Shown in pieces: positions 7,691 to 13,754 of a DNA stretch of 13,754 bases. The stretch covers positions 1 to 13,754 of the forward strand of contig WRFK01000017.1 of assembly GCA_009778835.1 (NCBI GenBank), given 5' to 3'. The position numbers were made by a program, and so were the translations under genes. How positions within the stretch are numbered: the first letter of the stretch is position 1; each line of letters begins with the position of its first letter. The notes below the pieces were generated by a model that saw only the letters and a list, made by a program, of their open reading frames with translations, ran no database searches and was not told where the DNA came from. Source of the DNA: Spirochaetaceae bacterium (lineage in GTDB: Bacteria > Spirochaetota > Spirochaetia > CADAEX01).

Positions 7691-8719
7691 ATGAGATTTT
7701 TTGCAATTTTCGCTATTCTGGTTTTATTTAATTCATGCTCAACATCAGGATCGCCTTCCAAAAAAAACAACGGAGCTCCCAAGTGGATGACCAATATTGA
7801 AGCAGATTTTCCCAATTCAAAATATCTTGCGGCAGTCGGAAGCGGAGATTCACGAAGAAGAGCGCAGGAAGATGCATCTGCATTTTTAGCGCAGCAATTT
7901 ACTGTTAATGTTAAAGTCGATACTGTTGCTCAGCAGAAATATGCAGAACTTGTTAAAGAAGATAAAAATTATAAAGAATCAGAAATAATTTTAAATCATA
8001 CAATAGGAACACAGGCAAACGAAGAGTTTATAAATTTAAGATTTTCAGACCCATATACAGATAACTCGGGGACAACTCATATTGTTGCCTATATTGAAAG
8101 AGAACCTACAGCTTTTATCTACAGGGATATAATAAGAAAAGATTTGGCAAAAGCAGAAGAATTTTACAGCAGGGCAAGTTCCGTAACAGGCTCTTTTAAA
8201 CGTTATGCGTTTTACGATGCCGCATACGCAATGGGACTTAATGCAGAAAGAATGATCGAACAACTTCGCATTATCCACATGCCAAGCGCCGCTATATTGG
8301 GGCTGGACATAAACAATAAAAAATTTGCAGAGGCAAGGGATAAGGAAGCAGAAAACCTCTCTTACCATATATCAATAACAGGGGATAAAGAGGGAAAAGT
8401 TGCGGCAATCATACGGGATACAATGCGCGAGCAGTCAATATCTTATAACCCTAACGGCAAAATGGCTGTTAAAGGGACATGGTCTACCTCTCCTGTTTCC
8501 TTGAATCCAAATTTTAAATCTGTAATCTGGACAGCAGATATATCTCTTTTTGACGAAACAGGGACAACCATTGCAACGTTTTATAAAGAAGCTCGTGAAA
8601 ATGGGATAACAGAAGATCAGGCAGAAACTTTTGTATACAGGGAATTTCAGAAACAGGTTTCCAAAGATTTAAGAAATAGTATTCAGTCCTATTTGACCAG
8701 AATTGCCACAGGCAAGTAA
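7691..8719 (+). CDS. LPP20-family lipoprotein
   Basis: 342 residues. A short signal peptide MRFFAIFAILVLF leads to NSC with the lipidated Cys at residue 16, followed by a Ser/Gly/Lys-rich linker. Residues about 28-160 match the LPP20 pattern: PKWMTN at the start, YLAAVGSGDSRRRAQEDASA, then strands including THIVAYIEREP. The second half contains a helical part (FYSRASSVTGSFKRYAFYDAAY) and a further alpha/beta part ending in a Gln/Lys/Arg-rich helix. The start has AGAGG 6 bases before ATG. It follows the COG3014-type gene by 83 bases, long enough for a small separate signal but without a clear terminator. LPP20 is an outer-membrane lipoprotein antigen of Helicobacter; the molecular role of the family is not settled. 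Co-location with lpoB-like and COG3014 genes suggests a shared envelope function. Confidence 0.83.
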   Translation: MRFFAIFAILVLFNSCSTSGSPSKKNNGAPKWMTNIEADFPNSKYLAAVGSGDSRRRAQEDASAFLAQQFTVNVKVDTVAQQKYAELVKEDKNYKESEIILNHTIGTQANEEFINLRFSDPYTDNSGTTHIVAYIEREPTAFIYRDIIRKDLAKAEEFYSRASSVTGSFKRYAFYDAAYAMGLNAERMIEQLRIIHMPSAAILGLDINNKKFAEARDKEAENLSYHISITGDKEGKVAAIIRDTMREQSISYNPNGKMAVKGTWSTSPVSLNPNFKSVIWTADISLFDETGTTIATFYKEARENGITEDQAETFVYREFQKQVSKDLRNSIQSYLTRIATGK

Positions 8720-8747
8720 ACTTTTGTCTCAATATTTTTAGTATACT

Positions 8748-8766
8748 TAACGGTAAATAACTGTTA
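8748..8766. promoter_or_regulatory. imperfect palindrome overlapping the promoter of the 509-residue gene
   Basis: TAACGGT, five bases, then ACTGTTA: two 7-base arms that match as an inverted repeat except at one position. The right arm overlaps the extended -10 region (8762-8770), where an operator would act as a repressor site. In A/T-rich DNA a chance match is possible. Confidence 0.3.
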
Positions 8767-8770
8767 TAAT
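8762..8770 (+). promoter_or_regulatory. extended -10 promoter for the 509-residue envelope protein gene
   Basis: TGTTATAAT is a perfect TGn-TATAAT extended -10 box. No good -35 is seen at the proper distance, which is common for extended -10 promoters. Start would fall near 8777, about 16 bases before the ATG at 8793, just leaving room for AAGGAG. It suggests the gene can be transcribed separately from the lipoprotein operon. Confidence 0.5.
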
Positions 8771-8792
8771 TTTAGAAAAAGGAGATAACAAT

Positions 8793-10322
8793 ATGAACAA
8801 ACGATTTTTTTGTATTCAGATTTTCTTCTTATTATTAATATCACATTTTTTATTTGCCCAGATTGGACAAATGCCAAAAATTTCTGTATTCCCACTCGAA
8901 AATAAAGAAAAAGACATACAGATAGAAGTAATATCCTCCAACATACAGAAAACAGTAGAATTCAACCTGAAAATGATCAATAAATATAATATTATTCAAA
9001 GCAATGTTGCAAATTATTCAAGCGATAACCTATGGCTTTCCGAGTACTGTGAAAGAAATAAAATAGATGACCTAATATTCGGAAAAGCTTTAGTACAACC
9101 TGATGGCTCAATCTTTATAGAGATGTCTGTTTTCAACAAGCAGAAAGGGGCAATATCATTAACCAGATCTGAAACAGCAGCAACAGTTCTTGATATCTTC
9201 TATGCAGCCGATAAACTTGCAGTAGAAATGATGCATGGTTTCAGCGGTATGCACCTTGGGTTTGGTGCAGTAAAATTTATAAATAGCGGAGATAAAGGCT
9301 CTTATTCTGTTTATATTGATAATGTTGCCATAGGAGAAAATATTGATAACTTGTCCACAGTTCTTAATGGTCCAAGAAAGGTGATAATAACTCAGGTAAG
9401 AATGTTTGGAGAGGAAATACTATATGACCAAACCATCAATATACTTGAAGATAAAACAACTGAAGTTAATTTTTCCATTCCCGGATTCATGGAAAAAGAG
9501 AGCCACTCCATAGCAAAACACGAAAAACCTATAGAAGAGAACTGGGATAATAAATATTCAGGCAAAAAAATAGATAAAAGCTTTAATGAATTATTCAAGC
9601 TCTTAAATGTATTTGAATATAGCCAGACAGCTATTGATAAAAGGAAAGAGGTTGATGAAAAATTCGCGCAGTGGAATGCTAAAAAAGAAAGTATGGGCAT
9701 AACAAGAGGATTATCTATTCTGGATAAACGTGTTGGCATAAGCGCTTATGGCGCATTAAATATAATATCTCCATCATACAAAGATATTGAATCTTATCCG
9801 GATAAGGGAAGTGATAATTCTAATATAACACCAAAAGCAGGAATTGCTCTTTCATTTAATTTAGCCTCCCGCATAGCAATACAGACAGAGTTTACAGCTA
9901 CACACATATTTACAAGTTACGAATATAATAGAAATGATTCACCCCTTATTGATGAAAGAGTCGCAGATTTTGGCATATTCGAAATACCTGTACTTTTAGT
10001 GTTAAGGGTTTCTCCTGATAAAGTCTTTTCTCTTTATGCAGGAGGAGTTTTCCAAATTCACTTTACTAATAGTAATATGCTTAATATAATTAACGGTGAT
10101 GAAATAGAAGATCATTTAATGCCTTTTAGAAAAAATAATGCTGCTTTTGCTGCAGGAGCATTATTTGAAATACCTTTAGCAAGATCTCTATTTATGAGTC
10201 TTGATGTCAGATATACAAGAACAATACAGAATTGGGTAGATAAAAGCGCTGGTGATACTACGTACGCAGAGTTATTTCTTAATTGTTTTCATATAGGTCT
10301 TGGGTTTGGAGTAAAACTCTAA
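8793..10322 (+). CDS. secreted multidomain envelope protein: LpoB/CsgG-like + PEGA-like + outer-membrane barrel
   Basis: 509 residues with a clear signal peptide (MNKRFFC, hydrophobic core, likely cleavage after FAQ near residue 23). Residues about 28-155 start KISVFPLENKEK and include an N-terminal strand-helix pattern, IIQSNVANY and KIDDLIFGKALVQPDGSIFIEMSVFN, which resembles the CsgG/LpoB/TolB-N group of folds. Residues about 165-235 look like a PEGA-type small beta domain (YSVYIDNVAIG, GPRKVIITQVRMFGEEI). A charged helical linker at about 240-300 leads to residues about 310-509, which have alternating strands and Gly/aromatic patterns of an outer-membrane barrel (GISAYGALNIISPSY, GIALSFNLASRIAIQTEF, VFSLYAGGVFQIHF, FHIGLGFGVKL). 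I know no named family with this order, and the domain calls are by eye. It may anchor in the outer membrane by the barrel while the N-terminal part works in the periplasm. AAGGAG precedes the start. Confidence 0.72.
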   Translation: MNKRFFCIQIFFLLLISHFLFAQIGQMPKISVFPLENKEKDIQIEVISSNIQKTVEFNLKMINKYNIIQSNVANYSSDNLWLSEYCERNKIDDLIFGKALVQPDGSIFIEMSVFNKQKGAISLTRSETAATVLDIFYAADKLAVEMMHGFSGMHLGFGAVKFINSGDKGSYSVYIDNVAIGENIDNLSTVLNGPRKVIITQVRMFGEEILYDQTINILEDKTTEVNFSIPGFMEKESHSIAKHEKPIEENWDNKYSGKKIDKSFNELFKLLNVFEYSQTAIDKRKEVDEKFAQWNAKKESMGITRGLSILDKRVGISAYGALNIISPSYKDIESYPDKGSDNSNITPKAGIALSFNLASRIAIQTEFTATHIFTSYEYNRNDSPLIDERVADFGIFEIPVLLVLRVSPDKVFSLYAGGVFQIHFTNSNMLNIINGDEIEDHLMPFRKNNAAFAAGALFEIPLARSLFMSLDVRYTRTIQNWVDKSAGDTTYAELFLNCFHIGLGFGVKL

Positions 10323-10357
10323 CAGGAATTTGAGATCCCGTCATTGCTTCGTTATCT

Positions 10358-10437
10358 GTCATTGCGAGTTCTGCTAGCAGGACGAAGCAATCTAGTCTTT
10401 TTTGTGTTATGGATTGCTTCGCTACGCTCGCAATGAC
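10358..10437. repeat. palindromic element, copy 1
   Basis: The outer arms are GTCATTGCGAG (10358-10368) and CTCGCAATGAC (10427-10437), fully complementary. The inner arms are CGAAGCAATC (10383-10392) and GATTGCTTCG (10412-10421), also fully complementary. The central loop contains a run of six T. The left half alone can also fold (ATTGC with GCAAT around GTTCTGC/GCAGGAC), with the T-run a few bases behind it, so it could act as a weak terminator for the plus-strand gene ending at 10322. Confidence 0.85.
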
Positions 10438-10505
10438 TGTAATAGCGACTCGCAATGCCGGAATGGCTAGTGGCGACTAGCAATGACGGGATGGCTTCGT
10501 TATCT

Positions 10506-10586
10506 GTCATTGCGAGTTCTGCGTAGCAGGACGAAGCAATCTAGTCTTTTTTGTGTTATGGATTGCTTCGCTACGCTCGCAATGAC
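10506..10586. repeat. palindromic element, copy 2
   Basis: Same element as copy 1 with one inserted G (GCGTAGC instead of GCTAGC), giving 81 rather than 80 bases between the ends of the outer arms. Near-identity over more than 90 bases implies recent duplication or gene conversion. Confidence 0.85.
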
Positions 10587-10649
10587 AGGGGGGTAATTGC
10601 CTCGCAATGACGGGATGTCTAGTGGCGACTCGCAATCACAAGGAGGATC

Positions 10650-10694
10650 GGGCATGCCCCGCGCCAGATTGCGGCGTCTGTGTCGCTGCGCGGG
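10650..10694. other. GC-rich palindrome and hairpin at the 3' end of the glycerate kinase gene
   Basis: A perfect palindrome GGGCATGCCC (10650-10659) overlaps a hairpin formed by CCCGCGC-C-AG (10658-10667) and CTGCGCGGG (10686-10694), nine pairs with one bulged C. It is far more GC-rich than the rest of the window. No T-run follows on either strand, so it is not a classical terminator, but it could protect the transcript end or be part of another repeat family. Confidence 0.45.
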
Positions 10695-10714
10695 ACGCGT
10701 GACTGGCACCAAGA

Positions 10715-11962
10715 TCATTTGCAAAGAATCACTGCTACATCATTGACATTAGTACCTGTTGGCCCTGTTTTGATAAGCAAGTCCAAAGCAGCAAGTGCGT
10801 TGTACGAATCATTGTTCTCCATGACATCTCTTATCTTTATCCCTTTTTCCTTCAGGCGCTGTGCAGTAGAACCATCCACTATTCCTCCGGCTGCATCTGT
10901 TGGGCCATCTGTACCATCAGACCCGACAGATAAAATAAGGAGATTATCTATCCCGGCAATTCCTTCGGCTGCAGCAAGAACCAGTTCCTGGTTTCTGCCT
11001 CCCTTGCCTTTGCCTTTAAGAGTTACAACAGTTTCTCCGCCAAGAATAACAGCGCAAGGCCGCTTGAACATATGAGCTCCGCCATTAATCTGTCTTGCGA
11101 TAGAAGCAATCAAACGCCCGGCTTCCCTCGCCTCACAGTTCATTTCAGAACAGAGCAAATGCGGAGTGTATCCAAGCTCAGCAGCAACATCTGCGGCGCT
11201 GGTGCACAGGATGCGCACACTCCCTGTGATAATTGATTCCACATTATCAAGGGATTTTGGAGTTTCTTTTTCCAAATACCATTTAACTGTATTTTTAATG
11301 TTGAGTTTATATTTTTTCACAATCTCTTTGACATCATCCACAGTGAACAGATCCGGCGCTGCGGGGCCAGAGGCAATGGAGTCAAGCCTGTCCCCAAGTA
11401 CATCGGATAGCACCACAGTAAATACTTTTGCAGGAGCGCAAATTTGGGCAAATCTGCCGGCTTTAACACTGGAAAGACGCTTTCTGATCATGTTGAGTTC
11501 AACAACATCTGCGCCGCACGCAAGGAGTTGCTTGTTAATATCCACAATGTCGGCTAAGGTAAGCCCCGGCAATGGATCTTCAAACAGCGCCGAGCCTCCG
11601 CCGGAAATAAGAAATAAAAGTTCATCCCCTTCTTTTAGTCCTTTTGCCATTTCAACAGCTTTTTTTGCGCCTGCAATAGTATTTTCATCGGACAGAGGGT
11701 GCCCGGCTTCAATAATCTCCATACCTGGAATGTTGCCAAAAGAATGACCATATTTGGTAACGATAATGCCATGTTTGATCCTGTCGCCCAGTTCTTCCCA
11801 TGCAGAATGAGCCATGCTCCATGCTGCTTTACCAATAGCTGCAAGATATATGTTTCCGGTAAATTTATGATTCTTAAGCGCATTGCGCACTGCCTGTTGT
11901 GGCATATTTGCCTGTATTACCCGGTCAATGAGAACCTTTGCGTCTTTATATAATTTTTCCAT
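10715..11962 (-). CDS. gckA: glycerate 2-kinase (GckA/TtuD type, DUF4147 + MOFRL)
   Basis: 415 residues, in the usual range for this family. The reaction is ATP-dependent phosphorylation of D-glycerate to 2-phosphoglycerate, which enters lower glycolysis; it is cytoplasmic. The N-terminal DUF4147 domain shows AIGKAAWSMA at residues 42-51, GHPLSDENT near 87-95, SGGGSAL at 120-126, RKRLSSVKAGR at 160-170 and VLSDVLGDRLDSIASGP at 184-200. The C-terminal MOFRL domain (from about 300) has GGETVVTLKGKGKGGRNQEL, SVGSDGTDGPTDAAGG and the closing GPTGTNVNDVAVIL. The start is the ATG at 11962 with AAGGAG 9 bases upstream. A longer frame to 12058 would run through the terminator hairpin and is rejected. 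It lies downstream of the GntP-type permease in the same direction, suggesting uptake plus phosphorylation. It seems more GC-rich than the envelope genes. Confidence 0.93.
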   Translation of the reverse strand: MEKLYKDAKVLIDRVIQANMPQQAVRNALKNHKFTGNIYLAAIGKAAWSMAHSAWEELGDRIKHGIIVTKYGHSFGNIPGMEIIEAGHPLSDENTIAGAKKAVEMAKGLKEGDELLFLISGGGSALFEDPLPGLTLADIVDINKQLLACGADVVELNMIRKRLSSVKAGRFAQICAPAKVFTVVLSDVLGDRLDSIASGPAAPDLFTVDDVKEIVKKYKLNIKNTVKWYLEKETPKSLDNVESIITGSVRILCTSAADVAAELGYTPHLLCSEMNCEAREAGRLIASIARQINGGAHMFKRPCAVILGGETVVTLKGKGKGGRNQELVLAAAEGIAGIDNLLILSVGSDGTDGPTDAAGGIVDGSTAQRLKEKGIKIRDVMENNDSYNALAALDLLIKTGPTGTNVNDVAVILCK

Positions 11963-11971
11963 AAGAGACAG

Positions 11972-11977
11972 CTCCTT
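11972..11977 (-). promoter_or_regulatory. ribosome binding site AAGGAG for glycerate 2-kinase
   Basis: AAGGAG on the minus strand, 9 bases before the ATG at 11960-11962. It decides this start over the upstream in-frame starts, which overlap the terminator. I see no convincing promoter between the terminator and this site. Confidence 0.7.
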
Positions 11978-12020
11978 TGAAATGATAAGTATCAGAATTA
12001 TGTTTAGGAAAATGCAGATT

Positions 12021-12050
12021 AAAAACAGGCGCAGCCTAAACTGCGCCTGT
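12021..12050 (-). terminator. rho-independent terminator between the GntP-type permease and glycerate kinase genes
   Basis: Minus strand ACAGGCGCAG (12041-12050), a six-base loop, then the perfectly complementary CTGCGCCTGT (12025-12034) followed by a run of five T (12021-12025). It begins 24 bases after the permease stop. A 10-pair GC-rich stem with a T-run is a good intrinsic terminator, so glycerate kinase would be reached only by readthrough or from its own promoter. Confidence 0.85.
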
Positions 12051-12073
12051 ATTAACAATACGTTAGTAAATAA

Positions 12074-13459
12074 CTAGAAGATTAAAGAGAAAACAAATAC
12101 ACCTGCCATAGCGCAAATACCTTGAACAAACGATCCAAGTGTTTGAACTTTATATCCTTGTTCAGGGGTCATGCCTCCAAAGTTAGTAACAACCCAGAAG
12201 TAAGAGTCATTTGCGTGAGATACAGTCATTGAACCTGCTGCAATTGCCATTACGCACAATGCTGCTCTGACCGGAGTATCAAGACCTAAAACAGCAAGCA
12301 TTGGGAACAATATACCAGAAGTAGTTACCAGTGCAACAGTAGAAGAACCTTGGGCTGTTTTAAGAATAGCAGAAAGCAGGAATGGGAATAAAATACCTAC
12401 TGTGGCTATAGATTTTGCGTTTTCTCTTATGTATGGAACAATTTGTGTATTTGCAATTACTGTGCCAAGAACTCCACCAGCTGCTGTGATAAACAGAATT
12501 GGGCCGACAATTTTTAAAGTATCATTGGTAATATCAGAGAATTTACCAAGTTTGCCAACTGATGCAATCTGCCAAACTGCAAACAATACGCCTACACCTA
12601 AAGCTATTATAGGAGCACCAAAGAATCTGCAAATTTCTCCTGTAAAGCCAGACCATTTTGCCATACTTGCAATAGAACCGAGCGCCATACAAAGAATGGG
12701 TAAAAGAATCGGAGCTAAAGCAAGGAAACTACTGGGTAATGTTCCATAACTTTTTACAAGCTCCTCGTAAGATTGAGTTGTAGCGCCAATATCAATATCT
12801 TCTTTTGATTTTACTTTTGTACCTATATATTTGCTAAAGAAATAAGCGCCAATAAGAGCGGGTATTGAACAAAGAGCGCCCATTCCCATAACAAGAAGAA
12901 GATGATCTGCCAATCCAAGGTTTTGAGCAGCTGCAATTGGCCCTGGTGTTGGTGGAATAAAAACGTGCGAAGCATACAAACCAAGAGAAAGAGCTATAGA
13001 CATTGATACGCTGCTTACCCTGGTTTTTTTAACCAGCGCTTTACGAATTGGGTTAAGGATAACGAAACCTGAATCGCAAAATACCGGAATGGATACTACC
13101 CAACCCATGAGCTGAACAGCTAATACTGGATTTTTTGGACCAACAATTTTAATTACCATATCAGCCAATTTGAATGCTGCACCGGTAGCCTCTATTACTG
13201 TTCCAATCAATGCACCCAAAATAATGACAATACCGATACTGGTAAAAATTCCTGAAAAACCCAAACCAATTACTGTGGCTATACCATTCACTGTTTTGCC
13301 ATCAACTGTTTTATTAACAAGCGGGATACCTGCAATTAATCCAAAAAGCAGTGTTACTCCTAAAATAGCCAGAAAAGGGTGAATTTTTAATTTAGAAATA
13401 GCCAAGATCATTACAATGATTGTAATAAAAAGTAAGAAAATAAGACTCATTCCTCCCAT
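12074..13459 (-). CDS. GntP-family gluconate/glycerate-type permease
   Basis: 461 residues, as usual for GntP permeases, nearly all of it membrane segments. GntP landmarks are GIVIILGALIGTVIEATGAA near residue 75, the SIPVFCDSGFVILNPI segment near 125, ASHVFIPPTPGPIAAAQNLG near 165, and the late segments AILKTAQGSSTVALVTTSG and SHANDSYFWVVTNFGG that characterise the C-terminal half. Family members are proton symporters for gluconate, idonate, glycerate, hydroxybutyrate or serine. Glycerate or a precursor is inferred here from the glycerate 2-kinase gene downstream. I start it at the ATG at 13457-13459, with GGAGG 4 bases upstream. The next ATG (13450) lies too close to its own GGAGG, and the longer frame to 13552 runs over the promoter. 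Confidence 0.92.
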   Translation of the reverse strand: MGGMSLIFLLFITIIVMILAISKLKIHPFLAILGVTLLFGLIAGIPLVNKTVDGKTVNGIATVIGLGFSGIFTSIGIVIILGALIGTVIEATGAAFKLADMVIKIVGPKNPVLAVQLMGWVVSIPVFCDSGFVILNPIRKALVKKTRVSSVSMSIALSLGLYASHVFIPPTPGPIAAAQNLGLADHLLLVMGMGALCSIPALIGAYFFSKYIGTKVKSKEDIDIGATTQSYEELVKSYGTLPSSFLALAPILLPILCMALGSIASMAKWSGFTGEICRFFGAPIIALGVGVLFAVWQIASVGKLGKFSDITNDTLKIVGPILFITAAGGVLGTVIANTQIVPYIRENAKSIATVGILFPFLLSAILKTAQGSSTVALVTTSGILFPMLAVLGLDTPVRAALCVMAIAAGSMTVSHANDSYFWVVTNFGGMTPEQGYKVQTLGSFVQGICAMAGVFVFSLIF

Positions 13460-13502
13460 AAAACCTCCAATTTTATAGACTATATAACATTTTATTATAA
13501 AT

Positions 13503-13531
13503 ATTATCGCATGGGTTCTTTCAGGATGCAA
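13503..13531 (-). promoter_or_regulatory. sigma70-type promoter for the GntP-type permease gene
   Basis: Minus strand TTGCAT (13526-13531), a 17-base spacer ending in TGC, then GATAAT (13503-13508), an extended -10. Transcription would start near 13496, giving a leader of about 37 bases with GGAGG at its end. An 11-base perfect palindrome TATAGACTATA lies in the leader at 13474-13484 and could be an operator, though it is A/T-rich and short. Confidence 0.6.
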
Positions 13532-13630
13532 CAATTTTATATAATTTTGCATTTTACTGCTTGTTTTTGAGTTGAAGTTAGCGAATTTACCGGAATTATT
13601 TGCCTTACCAGAACCTTACAAAGAGAAACA

Positions 13631-13660
13631 TTGACAAAATCAGGGTTAAAATCATTTAAT
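13631..13660 (+). promoter_or_regulatory. promoter for the partial plus-strand gene at the right edge
   Basis: A perfect TTGACA (13631-13636), an 18-base spacer, then TTTAAT (13655-13660). The predicted start (about 13667) falls almost on the ATG at 13670, so the message may be leaderless. It is divergent from the permease promoter in the same intergenic region. Confidence 0.5.
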
Positions 13661-13669
13661 ATATTTGAT

Positions 13670-13754
13670 ATGACTTGGTTTTTTGAGAAAAAAAAAGAAA
13701 TTGGTAAAAAAGAAATACAATCTTTGGTTTTAAAAAGTGCAGAAGAATGTTTAA
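13670..13754 (+). CDS. 5' end of an unidentified gene, cut by the window edge
   Basis: An ATG at 13670 opens a frame that stays open for 28 codons to the last base. The translation starts MTWFFEKKKEIGKKEI and continues with a probable helix SLVLKSAEECL. It has many Lys and Glu residues and no signal peptide, so it is probably cytoplasmic. I do not recognise it. No ribosome binding site precedes the ATG, but a TTGACA promoter lies just upstream. The frame is also open upstream back to a stop at 13568-13570, and a TTG at 13631 could be an alternative start, although it would overlap the promoter. Confidence 0.45.
   Translation, partial: MTWFFEKKKEIGKKEIQSLVLKSAEECL

Larger units (their letters stand above)
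10336..10637. repeat. tandem palindromic intergenic repeat cluster (two full units plus degenerate fragments)
   Basis: This covers most of the 392-base gap between the converging genes ending at 10322 and 10715, and holds no credible gene. Two units start at 10346 and 10494, a period of 148 bases. The conserved parts (10346-10437 and 10494-10586) are identical except for one extra G in the second. Each contains a long imperfect inverted repeat. Between and after them are shorter fragments such as CGCAATGAC and CTAGTGGCGACT in two slightly different copies (10468-10479 and 10619-10630), which look like decayed copies. The sequence type is a widespread bacterial intergenic repeat. Confidence 0.85.

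Noticed and set aside
10336..10637. A CRISPR array
   Set aside because: The repeat units are about 150 bases apart, palindromic and only two in number, with no spacers of uniform length.
10500..10724. A 74-codon minus-strand frame over the palindromic repeats
   Set aside because: It is a translation of the repeat itself; peptides such as IASVAKQS are a well-known artefact of this repeat class.
11166..11747. A 193-codon plus-strand frame opposite the glycerate kinase gene
   Set aside because: It lies wholly antisense to a gene with clear catalytic motifs and has no domain-like features of its own.
11963..12058. Extension of glycerate kinase by 32 residues with an apparent membrane segment
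   Set aside because: The frame runs through the terminator hairpin, and AAGGAG plus the family's usual start support the ATG at 11962.
13460..13552. Extension of the GntP-type permease to 13552
   Set aside because: It would cover the predicted promoter and leader; the family begins near MSLIFLLFITIIV, and GGAGG precedes the ATG at 13459.

Overview
The window is low-GC bacterial DNA from a diderm (outer-membrane) organism. At least four products look outer-membrane or lipoprotein-type, AAGGAG-like ribosome binding sites are common, and genes are packed in two opposed operons plus a metabolic module. The mix of relaxed lipoboxes, a LolCDE/LolA-like cluster and an LpoB/COG3014/LPP20 lipoprotein cluster fits a spirochaete (Treponema-like). 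Another host-associated low-GC diderm such as an Elusimicrobium is not excluded; there is no rRNA or marker gene to settle it.

Region 1 (1-5184, minus strand) is a five-gene operon read right to left: a LolD-like ABC ATPase, two LolC/LolE-like FtsX-type permeases, a periplasmic LolA-like protein of the 'outer membrane lipoprotein-sorting protein' type, and an outer-membrane beta-barrel protein. Together they look like a machine that takes a lipid or lipoprotein from the inner membrane, carries it across the periplasm and delivers it to the outer membrane. The beta-barrel gene has an in-frame TAA at 157-159, but the same frame stays open and barrel-like to the window edge, so the gene looks interrupted.

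Region 2 (5185-5492) is a divergent intergenic region with a good minus-strand promoter, a weaker plus-strand one, and three CACAGG direct repeats at exact 10-base spacing in the minus-strand leader.

Region 3 (5493-10322, plus strand) holds three lipoprotein genes (LpoB-like PBP activator, COG3014-type TPR-like lipoprotein, LPP20-type lipoprotein). They are followed, behind its own extended -10 promoter, by a 509-residue secreted protein that seems to join an LpoB/CsgG-like domain, a PEGA-like domain and a C-terminal outer-membrane barrel. This side is probably concerned with cell wall and envelope assembly.

Region 4 (10323-10714) is non-coding: two near-identical tandem copies of a palindromic element of the widespread 'GTCATTGCGAG...GAAGCAATC' type, then a GC-rich hairpin.

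Region 5 (10715-13459, minus strand) is a small catabolic module: a GntP-family hydroxy-acid permease, a rho-independent terminator, then glycerate 2-kinase. The likely role is uptake of glycerate (or a related sugar acid) and its phosphorylation into lower glycolysis. At the right edge a plus-strand gene of unknown function begins and runs out of the window.
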